Shown: positions 62,430 through 64,000 of the stretch, piece after piece
How positions within the stretch are numbered: the stretch's first letter is position 1
Layout of the letters: the number at the start of each line of letters is the position of its first letter
From: Chloroflexota bacterium
Lineage (GTDB): Bacteria; Chloroflexota; Anaerolineae; Anaerolineales; Villigracilaceae
Reading direction: 5' to 3'
Length of the DNA: 64,000 bases
Assembly: GCA_016191845.1 (NCBI GenBank)
Contig: JACPVF010000003.1
Coordinates: 248,001-312,000 of the forward strand
The notes under the pieces: model-generated
Databases searched by the model: none
What the model saw: the letters and a program-made list of their open reading frames with translations, nothing else
What the model was told of the DNA's origin: nothing
Position numbers and translations under genes: made by a program

Positions 62430-63194
62430 ATGTTACTCACCATCGACGTTGGCAACACCAACCTGACCCTCGGCCTCTACGAAGGCGAGCAGCTCGTCCG
62501 TCACTGGCGGCTGGCCACCGACCACTCGCGCATGCCCGATGAGTACGGCCTGCAACTGCTCGGTCTGTTCGAGAACGCGGGCCGCTCGCCCAAAGACCTG
62601 ACGGGCATCTCGCTGGCCTCGGTCGTGCCGCCGCTGACCATGCGCGTGGTACAGGCCTGCCGCGAATACCTCGGGCAGGAACCGCTGGTCGTGGACGCGG
62701 GCATCAAGACAGGCGTCAAGATCCGCTACGAAGACCCGCGCGCCGTCGGGGCAGACCGCGTCTGCGACGCCGTGGCCGTCATGAAGCTCTACGGCGGCCC
62801 CGCCTGCGTGGTCGACTTCGGCACCGCCACCACCTTCAACGCCATCACGCGCGAGGGTGAGTACCTGGGCGGCGCCATCACCGCAGGCGTCAATTTGGCC
62901 GCCGAGGCGCTTTATACGCATGCCGCCAAACTGCCGCGCATCGACCTGCAGCGCCCGCCCTCGGTCATCGGCCGCAACACCGTCCATGCCATGCAGTCGG
63001 GGTTGCTGTTTGGCTACGTCAGCATGGTCGAGGGCATGGTGGCCCGCTTCCGCGCCGAGCTCGGGGACGACATGAAAGTCGTCGCCACGGGCGGGCTGGC
63101 CGAAGTCGTCGCCAAAGAGACGCCCGTCATCCAACACATCGCGCCCTGGCTCACCCTCGACGGCCTGCGCATCCTCTGGGAACTCAATCGATAG
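62430..63194 (+). CDS. coaX: Type III pantothenate kinase
   Basis: 254 residues. LLTIDVGNTNLTLGLYEG (phosphate loop), GADRVCDAVA, VVDFGTATTFNAI and GGAITAGVNLAAEALYTHAAKLP are the CoaX signatures. First step of coenzyme A synthesis. ATG is six bases after a perfect TATAAT, implying a leaderless mRNA. It abuts the next gene (TAG followed directly by ATG). Confidence 0.97.
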   Translation: MLLTIDVGNTNLTLGLYEGEQLVRHWRLATDHSRMPDEYGLQLLGLFENAGRSPKDLTGISLASVVPPLTMRVVQACREYLGQEPLVVDAGIKTGVKIRYEDPRAVGADRVCDAVAVMKLYGGPACVVDFGTATTFNAITREGEYLGGAITAGVNLAAEALYTHAAKLPRIDLQRPPSVIGRNTVHAMQSGLLFGYVSMVEGMVARFRAELGDDMKVVATGGLAEVVAKETPVIQHIAPWLTLDGLRILWELNR

Positions 63195-64000
63195 ATGAAA
63201 AAAGTAATCCTGTTTGCCTTAGGGGTATCTGTTCTGTTGTCTGGCTGCGGCGGATTCCTCGCCGCGCCCACCGCCACGTCCACGCCACAGCCGCCCACGG
63301 AGACGCCCACTCCCCTGCCTCCGACCGCGACGGCCACCATCACTTTGACGCCCACCGTCACCCCCACCCTGACCCCGCAGCCGACGCCCACCTCCACCCG
63401 CGTCGCCCAGGGCCCAGGCTGGATCACGCTGCCCGTCCTGCTGTATCATCACATTCAATCCACGCCCTACTTTAGCCGTTACCGCGTCCCGCCCGAGCGA
63501 TTCGAGCAGCAGATGAAACTCCTGCACGACTGGGGCTACGAGACCATCACCACCGACCAGTTGGTCCAGGCCATCACCGTCGGCGCCGACCTGCCCCCGC
63601 GGCCGATCCTGATCACCTTCGACGACGGCGACGTGGACGTGTACGAAAATGCCTTTCCCATCATGCAGAAATACGGCCTCAAGGGCGTGTTCTACCTGGT
63701 GGCCGATTACATCGACCAGCCCAACTACATCAGCGCGGATCAGGTCAAGGAAATGGCCGCCGCAGGCTGGGAGATCGGCAGTCACAGCCTCACGCACATC
63801 GACCTGGTGCAGTATCCCGAGCGGGCGCGCGCCGAGGTGGTCGAATCCAAGCAGAAGCTGGAAGCCATGATCGGTGTCCCCGTCAAGACCTTCGCCTATC
63901 CCTTCGGCAGGGCCGACAGCGGCACCATCGACTATGTCCAATTTGCAGAATACACCGCGGGCATGGGCCTGGGCTACACCCCCGACCAGGGTCCAACCAA
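63195..64000 (+). CDS. Polysaccharide deacetylase lipoprotein (partial, C-terminus off the window)
   Basis: 268 codons are visible. Start ATG follows directly on the coaX stop. Lipobox LLSGCG, then a Thr/Pro linker (about residues 25-70). The NodB-homology (CE4) domain shows PVLLYHHIQ, the metal/catalytic motif LITFDDGD, and SHSLTHIDL, which supplies the His ligands. A YPFGRADS segment precedes the window end. Likely removes acetyl groups from a cell-wall or capsule glycan at the outer face. Confidence 0.92.
   Translation, partial: MKKVILFALGVSVLLSGCGGFLAAPTATSTPQPPTETPTPLPPTATATITLTPTVTPTLTPQPTPTSTRVAQGPGWITLPVLLYHHIQSTPYFSRYRVPPERFEQQMKLLHDWGYETITTDQLVQAITVGADLPPRPILITFDDGDVDVYENAFPIMQKYGLKGVFYLVADYIDQPNYISADQVKEMAAAGWEIGSHSLTHIDLVQYPERARAEVVESKQKLEAMIGVPVKTFAYPFGRADSGTIDYVQFAEYTAGMGLGYTPDQGPT

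Overview
The window reads as part of the chromosome of a high-GC (roughly 60%) monoderm bacterium, most likely Chloroflexota of the class Anaerolineae. Support: many lipoproteins with a LAAC-type lipobox followed by Pro/Thr/Ala-rich linkers, an F420-type (LLM) oxidoreductase, S-layer-homology repeats carrying Cys pairs, the mraZ-rsmH-ftsL-ftsI order, and small dispersed repeats inserted in frame in conserved genes. This assignment is inference; no rRNA marker is present. No tRNA, rRNA, CRISPR array, prophage or intact insertion sequence was seen.

Layout. 1-2441 (minus): start of the cell-wall/division cluster (mraZ, rsmH, ftsL, partial ftsI) behind a promoter with a three-box MraZ operator. 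2492-10008: an RNA methyltransferase, two membrane proteins, galactokinase, an ATP-grasp ligase and a GH4 glycosidase. 10039-15639 (minus): a MacAB-like export operon (TetR, two permeases, one ATPase, two adaptor lipoproteins) behind a perfect TetR operator. 16588-24846 (plus): a ROK-controlled sugar-uptake operon in which one lipoprotein fuses a XylF-type (CUT2) and a MalE-type (CUT1) binding protein, followed by CUT1 permeases and then a CUT2 ATPase and permease. 24863-28024: MFS carrier, two dehydrogenases. 28174-29721: comM.

29740-39817: a secreted-protein operon with two repeats of [large lipoprotein ending in an unrecognised ~375-residue domain + purple-acid-type metallophosphatase], then a PhoB/PhoR-like two-component system. 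The same direct-repeat box, at identical distance from the -10, precedes both the operon and the response regulator. 39854-46760: a MerR regulator and two operons (oxidoreductases, DUF2255, EamA), each with a MerR-type 19-bp-spacer promoter. 46774-52282 (minus): cupin and a tungstate/molybdate-type ABC transporter with a TiaS-like protein, a molybdopterin-fold lipoprotein and a one-component regulator. 52350-62290: SAM-I riboswitch, two small genes, an AT-rich beta-propeller lipoprotein, metH, a GT39-like protein and a homocysteine methyltransferase/MTHFR fusion. 62430-64000: coaX and a truncated polysaccharide deacetylase.

The main candidates for something new are the fused CUT2-CUT1 binding protein with its hybrid operon, and the Pho-like regulated operon of paired unknown-domain lipoproteins and metallophosphatases. 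Repeated small themes are leaderless promoters (-10 box six or seven bases before ATG) and in-frame insertion of four different short repeats into conserved genes.
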